A DNA stretch of 64,000 nucleotides from Acanthamoeba castellanii str. Neff (taxonomy: Eukaryota; Discosea; Longamoebia; Acanthamoebidae): positions 1,185,151 through 1,249,150 of the forward strand of contig NW_004457313.1 of assembly GCF_000313135.1 (NCBI RefSeq), read 5' to 3'. The position numbers and the translations under genes were made by a program. Shown one piece after another: positions 20,782 through 36,289 of this stretch (position 1 is its first letter; every line of letters starts with the position of its first letter). The notes under the pieces were generated by a model, which had not been told where the DNA came from, did no database searches, and saw nothing but the letters and a program-made list of their open reading frames with translations.

Positions 20782-21636
20782 CCTGTGTGGGGTCACTGGC
20801 GACTACGACCACGAAACTATAGGTACACGGTGCTGATGGCGGCTGGGTCTTCCTCCCGGCCAGGAATCCCTCCTTGTTCAAAAGGCACCACCCGAGACTT
20901 GCGGCGGAGTCGGGTGTGGGAGCAGACGTGTCTTGCTGCTGGGCGGGGGGAGACAACAACACTGGAGAACGGGCCACAAGACGCGAACAGACACCCACGC
21001 AACACAAGGCGGTAAGACAACCAAATCGTGGTGCCGTATCTCCTGCTGCGATCTTGGGGTAGGGGCTTGCGCTTGGGTGCTTAGTGTGAGCTCACAGTGC
21101 CTTGATTAATTTGGAGTTTCCAGTTTTCTGCGAGTTTGGTCCGCTCCGGTTGGTAGCCAGGTCGATTCTCGTTACCGAGGTCCCTTCGAACTCTCCGATG
21201 GGTGGGCCATTGGCTGGCGTTTTCTCCCCTTCTCCCCCACTTCTCTGCACTTCTGGTCGGCCAGCCAAGTTGAAACACAACGTTGGCGCAGGGGAAAAGG
21301 TCCACTTCTTTTTCCTGGCTGACGGCGTGGCCCCTACCAGGACTGGAAAAGGAACTTCAGAGCGAAGGGCACACGCCACACGACACACATGAGCCGCCAC
21401 GCCGATTACTCGCCTTGGCCCCAAGCCATTCCAACAGATTTTCCTCAACGCGAGAACCCCCTATCGCGCCAGGATTTTTCCTTCTGATTTTAACTCCGAG
21501 CCCACCTGGCACTCTCCGGTTGGGAGAAGCTGCACAGTACGATCTTGATCTCCTTCTCCAACGTTGTTGTGTTGCCGCTCGGGGGGGGGGTACAGCCTAC
21601 TTCTTCTTTTTCTGCCCAGGCCGTCTCCCCTCTTCT
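20782..21636. other. Intergenic, receptor B 5' flank / PDC 3' flank
   Basis: 855 bp. Several short frames are open on both strands but none shows a domain or reasonable splice partners. No RNA gene or repeat is recognised. Confidence 0.5.
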
Positions 21637-24535
<2,899 letters not shown>

Positions 24536-25588
24536 ATGGAAGAAGAGAAGAAGATAGTGGAGGAGATTGGGGAGAAGGAAGGAGCAGATGCGGCGAATGG
24601 CACCCCCTCCCCTTCGCCCTCGAAGAAGAAGCAGAAGCAGGTGCACGGCATCCTCAAGAGCGGCAAGAAGGAAGCCAGGTGTGCCTTCTCCTTTCAACTC
24701 ATGCCTGCTGAGGTCGATCTATTAAGCATATTCTGTCCTCGATTTGCAGGAACTCAGGAGTCGTCTGGGATGAGGACAATTTGATTTACAATGAATCAAA
24801 CAAGAGCGCTACGATGAAGATCGACGAACCGCCTACGCCCTATAACAAGGAATACGATTCGGCCGAAGATGATGAAGAGGAGTCCACGTCGTCGTCAGAG
24901 AAGGAGAAGGGATCGAAATCGGACGATGATGGCGAGCGCACGTCCAGCGCTACTCGCAGGAATCACAGGGAAGACATCAAGACCGAGGAAGCTGCCCGTG
25001 CTCACTTTGATCAAGTGAGCACCGCTCTCGAGGAAAGCAAGCGGCGCCCGGCCAGAACCGCACGACCGCGCTTCTCCAGCGACGAAGACACCACCGAAGA
25101 TGATGAAGGCGCCGAACACGGTACCGGCCACCCTATCTCTCTTCTTTTGCCTTCTCTTCTAGTCCGGTTGGTGTGCGTCGTCGCTCTGCGGAGCCAGTTG
25201 ATCCTGTCGTGCTTTATGAATAGTCCTCTCTTCGCCTGTCTGCTGTCGCTGCGTGCTGTTGTTGTTGGCGGAGCCAGGTGACGCTTGATCTGTGGTCTGA
25301 CGTCTGTTCTCACACAATCGCACAGGAGAGAAGCGCGGCGAGTTTAAGAAGAAGCGCATGCAGCACTACAACGAGTGGAAGAGGCTACAAGAGTTCAGGA
25401 GAAGGTACTGCTCGTTTACAAGATGAGGAAAGCTCTACTTTAGGACCAACGTTGTGCCTGACTTGTGTACTCGCCGTAGCCACAGCAACGACGCCAGCGA
25501 GGGGGAGGACGACGCGGAGGAAGAAGAGGACGACGACAAAGATAGGGATGACGACGACACCAGGACCGCCAAAGCGCTGAGGACGTAA
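24536..25588 (+). CDS. PPP1R2: Protein phosphatase 1 inhibitor-2 homologue, 233 aa, four exons
   Basis: Regulator of the PP1 catalytic subunit. Exons 24536-24678, 24750-25120, 25326-25404 and 25480-25588 total 702 nt. All three PP1-contact regions of inhibitor-2 can be seen: HGILKSGKKEAR (KGILK motif), WDEDNLIYNESNKSATMKID (with the following EPPTPY matching the KIDEPxTPY motif), and KRGEFKKKRMQHYNEWKRL (the active-site-occluding helix with HYNE). The Thr in PPTPY is the conserved GSK3/MAPK phosphosite. Long acidic Ser/Glu/Asp stretches lie between and at the end (EDDAEEEEDDDKDRDDDD), as usual for this disordered protein. It is divergent from PDC. Confidence 0.9.
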
Positions 25589-26732
25589 ACATTTCCGACC
25601 GCCGATTATCTGACAGGGCTCTCCCACTCTCCTCGCTCTCTTCGTCGCTCGCAAACCCAGTTTCGCATCGGGGCCTAGGGCGCTCACGACTTGTACATTC
25701 GCCTGTACACACCCCATATACCGCAAAAACCCTACTTTCACTCGATGTCGTCTCTCTCTTTGCTGCAAGGAGTGTCTACGTGTCCGTCGGCCGTGAGATC
25801 CAGGACCAGGCGCCCGTGTGGGCCGTGAACTCCCCTCCCCCTCTCCTCACCTTGTCTTCTCCCGCTTTTCATGGTCATCTCTGCCAGCAACATGCCACGA
25901 GCCCAACAACTTTGAGTACTCCAGGTGATGAAGGCAACAGGCAGTTCACGGCGACCATGAAGGCAGAGCGCCCATTGGCTGTTGCTTCACGCATTCACGG
26001 TCAACTCAGCCGCCAAGACACGGACTACTCCTTGCACCCAAAATATGTGCTGTTTGGTAGGTTTCTCCAGTGGTGGAGTGCGGGCCCTCGGGTCCTGTAC
26101 AACGAGGAATAATGCGTTCACTCTTGATATGCTCCTACCATGTCCATGGTGGACTGCGCGCGGGCTAGGGACGAGCACAGATAGAGCCGGCTCAGCCTCT
26201 CAGCAAGACGTGTAACCGCAAGGTCCCCAGACAGTCAGGCAGCCAGACAGGCGTTGAGCTGGGAAACATCCTTATGGCAACCGGTGCCACGGCCAATCAG
26301 GTACGCGCGCTGTTAGACTCTGTGATTTCGGTGGCCCGGCGGTTCTAAATAGAGCTTAATGTGTGGCTACCTGCTTCGCTTCTCAAGGTAGCAAGCGCAG
26401 TTCATAAATGGCAGACCAATGGGCGTCTGGTTGGAAAGGTCACACTTGCTTCACCTCGACCTGGTACCCCAGGTTCGCGCTTCGCCTTGTCGTCTCTATG
26501 CCGCGGTGGTCTCCTCCTCAGATCCACCAGAGGGCATAAAAGCCCTCTCTTCGCTTCTCTTCTTTGTCATTCCCTCCACCGACAGCAAGCCACCCACCTT
26601 TTCTCGCCCCCCAGAACCCTCTCTTCTCTCGACGGAGGAGGGCTTGTACAACACCACATCTTGCTCTCGACGGAGGAGGGCTTGTACAACACCTCATCTC
26701 GCTGTCCCACAGCACCACCACACAGCATCATC
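25589..26732. other. Gene-free 1.1 kb upstream of receptor C
   Basis: No supported coding region. It contains the 38-bp tandem duplication at 26626-26701 and presumably the receptor C promoter and 5' UTR. Pyrimidine-rich stretches at 25830-25870 and 26500-26600 could belong to the 5' UTR. Confidence 0.5.
26626..26701. repeat. 38-bp tandem duplication in receptor C leader
   Basis: CTCTCGACGGAGGAGGGCTT followed by GTACAACACC occurs at 26626 and again at 26664, with 8 bp of similar spacer after each. It lies immediately before the receptor C ATG. Each copy contains a GTAC that could act as a donor. Confidence 0.9.
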
Positions 26733-29700
26733 ATGCGGTGCGGATCAGCCACCACGGTCACTCTTTCCTGGGTCCTGCCCTTCGTCCTGCTCCTCCTGGG
26801 TACATGCTCGTCCTTTAGGGCCCTCACGTTTTCATCGCCTTCGTTTCTACACCTTTGTAACATTTTTTTTTGCTGAATTTGGTCTTGTGCTACCATGCAA
26901 TACGTATGTTGTACACTCACTTCTATTGCACACTCACTTCTCGTTCTGGGTCTCCCTAGGCACAACTGCAAGCGCCAGCGGCGCTGTGACCCTGTACGGC
27001 GTAGGTGAGTACTCTCTGGTGGGCGCCCTGTCCAGCGTGGCCTCCAGCTACTCGGTCCGTACCACAACACTCGCCTCGCTCATTTTCACCATTCGTCGCC
27101 CCTTTGCATCTTCTTGTCTCACGTTTCGTCTACTGCGACTATGACAGTACCACAGGGATACGGTGAGCGTGGCATATGTGGGGACGCCGAACGTCTCCAC
27201 TGTCCTGTTGGCCTTCACTGCTCGCTACAGCCAGTACGGCGCCCTCGACAGCCAAATTGATGAGGACATGCTCGCAGCGGACACGCTGCAGCTGCCCATC
27301 TTCGGCTCGGGCATCGTCTTCAACTACAACCTGGGACCCTCCACACCCACACAACCCCTGGTAACCTGCCCCCCCCCCTTATCCCCTTCTTTTGATGTTG
27401 AGAAGCTTCGGCTCATCCCCTAAACTGCAGGTGTTCGACGCCGAAACTATGGGGCGGATCTGGAGCGGCGACATCACCAAGTGGAACGACTCGGCGATCG
27501 CCAGCCTCAACGAGGATATCGACACGCCGCTTCCCGGCGATGACATTATTCTGTGCTGGGGCTCCACCACGGAAGAGTCCATCACGCAGACCTTCAAGCG
27601 CGGTCTGCGGGCCATGAGCCCCGAATTCGACGCGGCCCTGACCGCGGCCAACGATGACCTGGGCTCTCTCCCACCTATTCTCGCCGGCAGGGGCATCGCC
27701 ATCGCCACCAACAGCTCCGGAAGGATCAACTGCACTCAGGTACGTATTGGCAGACCCACGGCGAGCGCGCGCGCGCACACACACACACACACACGGTACA
27801 CCCTCACGACATATTAACACCTGACCATTATCATGTCCACTTCTCTTTGACAGGCCACAGAGTACAGTCTCACCTACTCGGACTGGGCCTCGGCTCTGAA
27901 GTACCCCAACAACGCCCGTATGCGCAATAAGGCCGGCAAGGACGTGGCAATCAGCGTCACCTCCCTCCAAGCGGCTATGAAGGACTTTCAAGTCCTGCTT
28001 CAAGATGGTACAGGTGAGCCAACTAAAAAAACATGCGCGTACAGCACCTTGACAACTGAGCTAACGAACTATGTTCTTTTCTGTGTTTTTTAGGCGACTT
28101 GCTGATCCCGCTGTTCGACGGCGAGGGTGACTCCTCGTACCCGTTCGCCTACATGTCGACTGTACTCATCGTCAAGGAGGGCAATCAGAGCGACTGCACA
28201 ATCCCGCAAGAGATGACGCAGTACTTGAGCTGGATCTACACCAACCAGCACGTCTCGGATCACATGTCGACCCAGGGCTGGGCGCCGCTCACGGTGGCCT
28301 ACAGGAAGATGATCATCGACGTACTTGGCATCGTCACGTGCGACGACGAAGAGGTCCTCACCACGGCCTATCTCATCGGCGAGGGCACGTCGCGCCCCGC
28401 GCTCTCCGACCTAGCCGGTCAGTATCCCTCGAGCACCGTCACCCAGAAGTACTTCACGAGCGATATGGCCACCGCCATCGTCGACATGAAGCAAGGTACA
28501 CACACACCACACACACACCACACCACACACACACACACACACAAAAGCACAAAGCACAAGCATGGGTTGTCTATTCACCTCGCTCCACCCGGCCAGGCGC
28601 AATCGACTATGCCGATGTGACGACCGGCGTCACCGGCGCACAGTTGGTGGGAGCTGAAGAAGCCAACATGGACATTGTGCCCGTCCTCGGCTATGCTGTC
28701 TTCCCGTGCTACAATGTACGTGATCGCCCCTTCTCTCCACTGATCACAAAATCTCCACGAAACCTTGGCGTGCTGACGAACCATCATGATTCAGATACCT
28801 GCGCTTCGATTCCATCCGCTGTCGCTCAACCTGACGCTGGAGATCTGGGCCGGCATCTACCTCAATCAAATCACGACCTGGAACCACCCGAGCATTGTGG
28901 CTATCAATCCGGCCTTTGCGTCCATCCTCTCAGCCCTCCCCATCAACATCACCGTGATGCTGGGCACCGATCCCTCGCCCCTCACGCGCATGGTGACCAC
29001 CGTTCTGAGCGACGCCAGCCCGGACTTCAACTCCACCGTCGGTGTTGTCGAGACGCCGGACACCTACACGGTAGCGGGCGTGGTCAACCGGACCGAAGCC
29101 GTCGCCGGCGCTGAGTCCGCGCTGGCCGCGAAGATGAACGGCATAATCAACACCTTCGCGGCGCTCTCCAGCGGCCAGCTCGCCACGGCCAAGAGCGTAC
29201 GCATGGCCGCGCTGTACAATCCCACCACCGGCAACTACGTCGTGCCGTCGACCGCTTCCATCCAGTCGGCCATGCGCGACCACGACAACGAGTCCCTCAT
29301 TCACCTCTTCCTCGGCGCTCGCAATTGTACATTTTCCCCCTTCACTTGCAGCTTACTGTAAGCGCCGTACTAAACAAAGCTCTCTACATTACCACATCCA
29401 GCGCCGGGCGCAGACAGCTACCCGCTGGTGATGTACGACATCCTGCTCATCTCCAAGAACTCCTCGGACTGCTCGAAGGCTGCGGCACTATCGGACTGGA
29501 TCTACTGGACCCAGAGCGACAGCGCGGCGAGGAAGGTGGCCGAGCGGAACGGCGTGGTGCTCACCAGCGACGTCACCGTGTGGAAGCGGATGATGCTCAA
29601 GGCCGTCACGGGCATGACCTGCAACGGCCTCAAGGTGAGCTCCATCGCCGGCTGCGTGGCGGACAGCACACTCTGCTCCGACCGTGGGCGCTGCATCTCC

Positions 29701-32682
29701 AACGCCTGCGAGTGCGACGCGGGATGGACTGGCACCTACTGCGAGACCAGCATCAACACGTCGAGCTCGGGCAGCGACTCGACCGTGCTCGCGGCCATTC
29801 TCGGCTCGGTCCTGCCGGCCGTGTTGCTGGTGGTCATCCTCCTCGCCGTGCTCGTGCTGGTGCTCGTGATGCTGGCCCGCCGCAAGCGAAGCAAGGACGC
29901 GTGGGAGATCGACACCAACGAGCTCGAGATGGCCGAGACCCTCGGCGCGGGCGGCTACGGCGAGGTGTTCCGGGCCAAGTGGCGCGGCACCGAGGTGGCG
30001 GTCAAGATGATGTCCGCCCGGGACAGCCTCCTTACCAAGGACATGCAGCGCAACTTCGCCGAAGAGGTGCGAGTGATGACGGCGCTGAGGCACCCCAACG
30101 TGGTGCTGTTCATGGCCGCCTGCACCAAGCCGCCGAACATGTGCATCGTCATGGAGTTCATGGGCCTCGGCTCGCTCTACGAGGTACTGACCTTTACTTG
30201 TGTCCAAGAAGAGATTGATTTGCTCATCACCATTTTTTTGGTCGTTGTGTGCGCGCAGCTGCTGCACAACGAGCTCATCCCGGAGCTGCCGATCGCGCTG
30301 AAGGTGAAGATGGCGTACCAGGCGGCCAAGGGCATGCACTTCCTGCACTCGTCGGGCATCGTGCACCGCGACCTCAAGTCGCTCAACCTGCTGCTCGACA
30401 ACAAGTGGAACGTCAAGGTCTCCGACTTTGGTCTCACCAAGTTCAAGGAGGAGTCCAAGAACTCGGGCCTGGGCCAAAACGCCCTCCAGGGCTCGATCCA
30501 CTGGACCGCGCCCGAGGTGCTCAACGAGAACCCCGACATCGATCTCATCCTCGCCGACGTGTACTCGTTTGGCATCGTGCTGTGGGAGCTGCTCACCCGC
30601 GAGCAGCCCTTCGCCGGCATGAGCCCCGCGGCCGTGGCCGTGGCCGTCATCCGCGACAACCTGCGCCCAACGCTGCCCGAGATCGACGCGGTCGAGACCA
30701 CGCCCGAGTACGTCGAGCTGCTCACCAGCTGCTGGCACGCCGACCCCACGATCCGTCCGACGTTCCTCGAGATCATGACCCGCCTCAGCGCCATGATCGG
30801 CGACTCGAGCAGCACCATGTACTCCAAGACCACCTCGTCGTCGTCGTCATCGAGCGGGCCGCAAGTGGCCGTGGCCAGGCCCGGCATGGACGCCTCGTGG
30901 ACTCTGCCGTCGTCCGTGACCGCCACTTCATCGTCATCGGGCAGCGGCAACAGCCGGTCGAAGGACTACTCGGGCAAGCTGGGCGCGGCGGTGGCCGCCG
31001 GCGGCGTGCGGGCGCCCGAGGGCGAGGTGACAATCGTGTTCACCGACATCACGCGCGCCGCCTCGCTCTGGGAGTTCGACGCGGCGGCCATGAAGGACGC
31101 CACCATGATGCACAACGACGCCCTCCGTGCGCTCCTCAAGCAGCACAGTGGCTACGAGGTGGTGTTCATCCGTGACCGCAACAGCGGCGAGGGCTCGTTC
31201 TGCCTCGCGTTCCAGAGCACCGAGGACGCGCTGATCTGGTGCATGGAGGCCCAGCAGACCCTGAACAAGCTCGAGTGGCCCGAGGCCCTGCTCGAGCACC
31301 CGGGCGCGGCCGAGGAGTGGGGCGACACCGACGACCGTGTGCTGTTCCGCGGCCTGCGCGTGCGCATGGGCGTCCATGTGGGCATTCCCAAGGTGGTGCG
31401 CGACCCGATGACCCGCCGTGTCGAGTACATCGGCGCGGTGGTCAACACCGCCGCGCGCATCACGGCCATCACGCACGGCGGCCAGATCCTCGTGTCGCAC
31501 CACGCCGCCCTGCGTGTGCAGCACTCCGAGCTCGTCCGGGAGAAGAATCGCCTCGCATGCCTGGGCAAGTTCGAGATGCTCGACAGCGAGCCCGAGGGGG
31601 CCAAGCTCTACGAGCTCAAGGCGCGCGGACTCGAGGGCCGTTTCTTCGGCGGCGTGTCTAAGGACAACGAGCTCGTGCCGGAGGCGCTCAGGCGCAACGC
31701 CCGGAAGCAGCAGCACGCGATGGACCGCTCGCCGAGCCAGCGCGAGCTCGACGCGTCGTTCGCGTCGTCGGCGGGCAGCAACGACAGCGACGAGGCCCAG
31801 ACGGCCGTGGGAGAGGGCATGATGTTCAAGGAGGACAACTTCCTCACGTCGGCCAACCTGTGCCGCTGGGTGCTCGACTTCAACGAGATCGCGCTGGGCA
31901 AGCAGATCGGCTCGGGCTCGTACGGCATGGTCTACCGCGGCAAGTGGAAGGGCGTCGAGGTGGCGGTGAAGCGGTTCATCAAGCAGAAGCTGGACGAGCG
32001 GCGCATGCTCGAGTTCCGCGCCGAGATGGCCTTCCTGTCGGAGCTGCACCACCCCAACATCGTGCTCTTCATCGGCGCCTGCGTCAAGCGGCCCAACCTG
32101 TGCATCGTGACCGAGTTCGTCAAGCAGGGCTCGCTCAAGGAGATTCTCATCACCAACAGCATCAAGCTCACCTGGTCGCAGAAGCTAGGCCTGCTGCGAT
32201 CGGCCGCACTCGGGATCAACTACCTGCACTCACTGCACCCGGTGATCGTGCACCGCGACCTGAAGCCGTCGAACTTGCTCGTCGACGAGAACTGGAACGT
32301 GAAGGTGGCCGACTTCGGGTTTGCGCGCATCAAGGAGGAGAACGTGACCATGACCCGCTGCGGCACGCCCTGCTGGACCGCGCCCGAGGTCATCCGCGGC
32401 GAGAAGTACTCGGAGAAGGCCGACGTGTTCTCGTTCGGGGTGATCATGTGGGAGGTGCTGACGCGGAAGCAGCCATACGCCGGGCGCAACTTCATGGGCG
32501 TGTCGCTCGACGTGCTCGAGGGCCGTCGGCCGCAGATCCCGCCCGACACGCCACAGGACTTCAAGAAGATGATCAAGCGCTGCTGGCACGGCACGGCCGA
32601 CAAGCGGCCGGCCATGGAGGAGGTCATCGGCTTCCTCGACTCCATCCTCGCCGGCGACGCCTCCGCCGCTGACAAGGTCTAA
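26733..32682 (+). CDS. Receptor C: 2x PstS-like / EGF / TM / TKL kinase / class III cyclase / TKL kinase, 1703 aa
   Basis: Best-resolved member. Ten exons: 26733-26799, 26960-27054, 27148-27360, 27431-27739, 27854-28013, 28094-28495, 28597-28715, 28795-29335, 29402-30183 and 30259-32682, total 5112 nt. The signal peptide spans about residues 1-25. PstS-like domain 1 (to about 420) has FDAETMGRIWSGDITKWNDS; domain 2 (about 440-700) has LEIWAGIYLNQITTWNHPSI. EGF-like about 712-745 (CSDRGRCISNACECDAGWTG). TM about 765-795. Kinase 1 about 813-1075 (LGAGGYGEVFRAKWRG, VAVK, HRDLK, DFG). Cyclase about 1150-1330 (IVFTDIT, VNTAARIT). Kinase 2 about 1439-1697 (GSGSYGMVYRGKWKG, HRDLK, DFGFAR). Both kinases keep all catalytic motifs and look RAF/TKL-like. 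The natural ligand is unknown; phosphate or another small anion is only a suggestion from the fold. Confidence 0.9.
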
Positions 32683-33028
32683 GTCGAGGCCTCCAATGTA
32701 TCTCATGTATACGACCTAAAAATATTAATATGTAGTATGTAATACGTAAGAAATATCTTTTTTTAAACGAAGAGAAAGTGGAGAATGGTGAACGCGACCA
32801 ATGTTGAGATGCAACCAGGCATTTTTTTAGTGCGGAAATATTTTTGATTGGCCAGCAGAATTAATCCGAAAAAGAGGCGATGAAGGTGCGGAAAGGGCAC
32901 GAAAAGGGAGAGTGGACAGCCAGAGGGACCGTGGCAAGCGTCACAACACCACAGCACCACAGCAACCAACAACACTGCCAACAACAACCACCCAACACAG
33001 AAATCTATAGGTAAGGCGAAAGAGAAGA
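32683..33028. other. Intergenic, receptor C to flavoprotein gene
   Basis: 346 bp. It is A/T-rich just after the receptor stop (likely 3' UTR and polyadenylation region), then CA/ACAAC-rich before the next ATG. No gene is supported. Confidence 0.5.
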
Positions 33029-35724
33029 ATGCGTAGTGCCGAGCAGCGAGGGAAGGTGTGTTTCGATCAAAGCACAGAGGAGAAGGGAGAGCTGTTGGAC
33101 TTTGTCATTGTGGGCGCGGGGCCACACGCGCTGGCCTTTGCCTGCCGCCTGCTCGAGTCCAAGCCGGACTCACTCTACGACGAGAAAGATCTCACCACCC
33201 GCCACAAGTACCACCCCGGTATAGTCCCCGCCCCTACTTACCACACCCTCGTGGCCACGTAGACCACAAAACGACTCTACATTCGCCAACATAATGGCAG
33301 AGACCCGAAAAAGAAGACCAATCGCAGTCATGGAATGAACGCGACATGTGTGCGTGCAGTGCTATCTTCGAAGAAGAAGACGAAAAAGGTGTCGGCGGAG
33401 ACGCCGGAGGAGAAGCCGATGTCGTTCGTGGCGGTCGACGAGAGCGGAGGCTGGATGCGCAAGTGGGACGACCTGATGCACAACCTCGACGTGCACCACC
33501 TGCGCTCTCCTCTCAATGCCCACCCAGGTAAGTTCAAGTTAGGCCAACTTTCTTCAGAAGGAAGGGATGATTGACTGCGTGTGCGTGCGTGTGCGGCGTG
33601 TGCGATGTACTGTGTGCGCCTCAGATCCATTCGACGTGACTTCGTTGAATGCGTTTGCCCACGAACAGGGCCGAAGCGCAGAGCTGCAGTGCTTGGGAAT
33701 CTCGCCACGGTCTTCGGGCAGAGAGGAGTACTCTAATCCACCCCATTCTTCCGCGGCCTTTCGTGTCCAACCACCCAAGGCTCACCTCTTGACCCACTTC
33801 CGCTCCACCGCACAACAGCAAAAAGAAGGTGAGGGATCACGCAGCCTACATCTTCACCAACAACGACCGCATCATGCTCAAGGTGCCTTCAGTGCCACTG
33901 GTACGAGTCACTTTCTTCAGGTTGGGTAGGTTGCATTGTGCGGTCTGACCGTCCTCCTCGTTTGCAGTTCAAGTCCTTCTGTCAATCGCTGATCACGCGC
34001 TACGACCTCGATTCGCACCTGGTCCAGGCCCGAGGTACGTACAACAAGACGATGCCGAGTTAAGTACACGTGACCTTAACTGATCGTGGAGCGCTAATCA
34101 AACGAAGTGATTCGAGTGGAGCCCTGCTTCGATGCGCCGGAATCCACCGAAACTCGACCAACGACCAAGCCTTCGTCGTTCAAGGTAGCACACGCGCTCA
34201 CACACGAGAACCACCACCGGACACTCAGCACAGTGCCTATGGGGTGTGCAGGTCCACTTGTCCACTGGCCAAGTGCTGCGGGGCAAGCGCGTGGTGTTGG
34301 CCACGGGCCAGACTCGGCCCCGCATCCCCTCGTGGGTGCCGGAACAGCAGACCACCCAACGGAAGGGCAACACCATCATCCACTCGGACTGGATGCGGGT
34401 CAACGACCCTGCCTTTCGGAGGAGCATCAAGAACAAGGTGGGCCTGGCCTCTCGCCAGCCTCTGATCCCAACTCAACCCCAACACTGACGAACGTGTGCG
34501 TTCGTGCGTGGTGCGTGCGGACAGCGTGTGTTGGTCGTGGGGGGTGGGATAACAGGTTACCACCTCTCGCGATCGGCCATCACCGCCGGCGCGTCAAAGA
34601 TCACGATGGTAACGAGGAAGCACATCAAGGTGCAGCACTTCGACGTATCGCTGACGTGGGCCGGTCGGTACAAGAAAGTGCACTACAGCAAATTCTTCGG
34701 CCTGAGCGACCCTCTCGGTACTCCATCTCTTCCCGCCTGTACTGCGAACTCTACCCACCCTAACACACTTGTGTGTTGTGTGTGCTGCGTGTGCGTGCCT
34801 TTGTCGTGTGTCGTCTTTGTAGAGCGATTTCAGGTGCTGCAGGAAGCGCGCGGTGATGGCGGCGGTACCGTTCCGCCGCACATGTACAACTACCTGAAGG
34901 AGATGCACGGGTGGAAGAGCGACGGCAGGTTCAAGCTCATGGAGGAGACCCAGGTCGAGCACATCGAGTGGATTCCCGCCAATCAGGTACTGTCCGCCTA
35001 ATCTGCATCGCATGCTGCGCAGGCAGCGCACTGACTGACGTGGGGCCTTGAAAGGAGTGCGCGTCGGCAGAGGTCGAGGGGGCTCGACAGTCGCGAGACG
35101 AGGGCGACTACTGGTGCGTGAAGCTGTCCACCGGGCAAGTGCTCCACGTAGACTACATCTGGCTCGCCACCGGGCGGGCGCTCGACGCCGAGAAGGAACC
35201 GCTCCTGGGCGACCTCCTGCGCAGCCGGCCAATTCCCCTGGTGCACGGCCTGCCCGTCCTGCACACCAGTACGCCCCCTCTATCACGACAGTTTAGTTCC
35301 CTTGCTCACCACCGCACACGCACATGCACCACCGCACACGCACCACCGCACACACGCACACTCGACAGGCTTGCGCTGGTGCGATGATTGGGAGGTGTAT
35401 GTGTTGGGCGCGTATGCGGCGCTTCAACTGGGACCGGACGCCATCAACCTGGCTGGAGCTCGTGTGGGCAGCTTGCGGGTCTTTGATGCCGTGAGCTCAA
35501 ACGATGTCGTGGTGCGCCACAACGACGACAACGGAGGTGCGCTCCGACTCATGTCCTTCTCGTGGTTGTGAGTGAATGGCAATCAGAGGACGACGCTGAC
35601 TGTTTGCTTTTGATCGAAACACACAGTGCCTGCGGCAGGCGCCACAAAGAAGTCGGAGTCGTGGGTGTGCCGCGAGGAAGACCTCAACCCGTTCTCGCTG
35701 TTGACCGACCACTGCGCCGAATAA
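33029..35724 (+). CDS. FAD/NAD(P)-binding flavoprotein, monooxygenase/oxidoreductase-like
   Basis: Two-dinucleotide-binding-domain flavoprotein. The first exon ends after the FAD Rossmann motif LDFVIVGAGPHALAFACRLL. Later exons give WMRKWDDLMHNLDVHHLRSP with LNAHP, then DPFDVTSLNAFAHEQGR, VVLATGQTRPRIPSW, a second Rossmann (NADPH-side) motif LVVGGGITGYHLSRSAI, and IWLATGRALDAEK. It ends NPFSLLTDHCAE. The order FAD motif, LRSP-HPDPFD, ATG, GGG and final ATG resembles the NAD-binding_9 / lysine-ornithine hydroxylase-like flavoproteins. Substrate unknown. Start chosen as the only ATG before the GAGPHA motif. At least ten exons, several introns under 100 bp. Confidence 0.7.
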
Positions 35725-35874
35725 TCGAAAGGACACACACATTCAAGAAGTGTGGGGGTGGGCTGTGGGAAGGGGTGGCTGGTCAGTGCGTACCTCGATC
35801 CTCTATTCATAGATCGTAGAGCACACATTCTTCTGGTCCACAGGAAAGGGAAAATGATGATGCAAGAGGCAAAA

Positions 35875-35993
35875 AGGATACGGCACGGTGGATTCCCGGG
35901 TGGTCGCCCACCCCAGTACTAACACCGCCTGGCGCAGCTTAACTTCGCTGTTCGGATGGGAAGCGGTGCTTTCTGCGCAGTATGGCCGTATCC
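35875..35993 (-). rRNA. 5S ribosomal RNA
   Basis: On the minus strand the gene starts GGATACGGCCATACTG and ends CCGTGCCGTATCC(T). The first nine bases GGATACGGC pair perfectly with the last GCCGTATCC (helix I). The interior contains the conserved eukaryotic 5S words CCCATCCGAACAGCG, AAGTTAAGC and GTGGGCGACCACCCGGG, including the internal pol III control region. A T-run (TTTTT, 35871-35875) directly follows as the pol III terminator. Length about 118-119 nt. Only one copy is in the window, so it is dispersed here, not in a tandem array. Confidence 0.96.
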
Positions 35994-36289
35994 ATCAGCT
36001 CCACCATCATAACAGCAGATCACCGCCACGCTCGCCGTTTGTGGGCCGGGCCGAGCGCGGGGCGCTGACGAAGAGCATCGGCGAGGCCACCATTACGGCG
36101 GATATCCACATCGTGGGTCCACGTGTGCCTGCATGCTACACGAAACGAAGAGAGAGGGAGAGAGAGAAGAGCGGTGACGGTGGCATTCACGGTTGAAGCT
36201 CGCCGGTGTTTAGTGCGCACTGGCTCCCTCCTCTACAAAGGTGCTGCACCTGCTCAGACCACCCGAGGATCTGGGCCAGCAGCAGTTGT

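Noticed and set aside
29428..32682. Reading receptor C kinase-cyclase-kinase part as a separate gene
   Set aside because: The upstream exon phase, the EGF-like knot and the TM helix join continuously; ten exons sum to exactly 1704 codons from a signal peptide.
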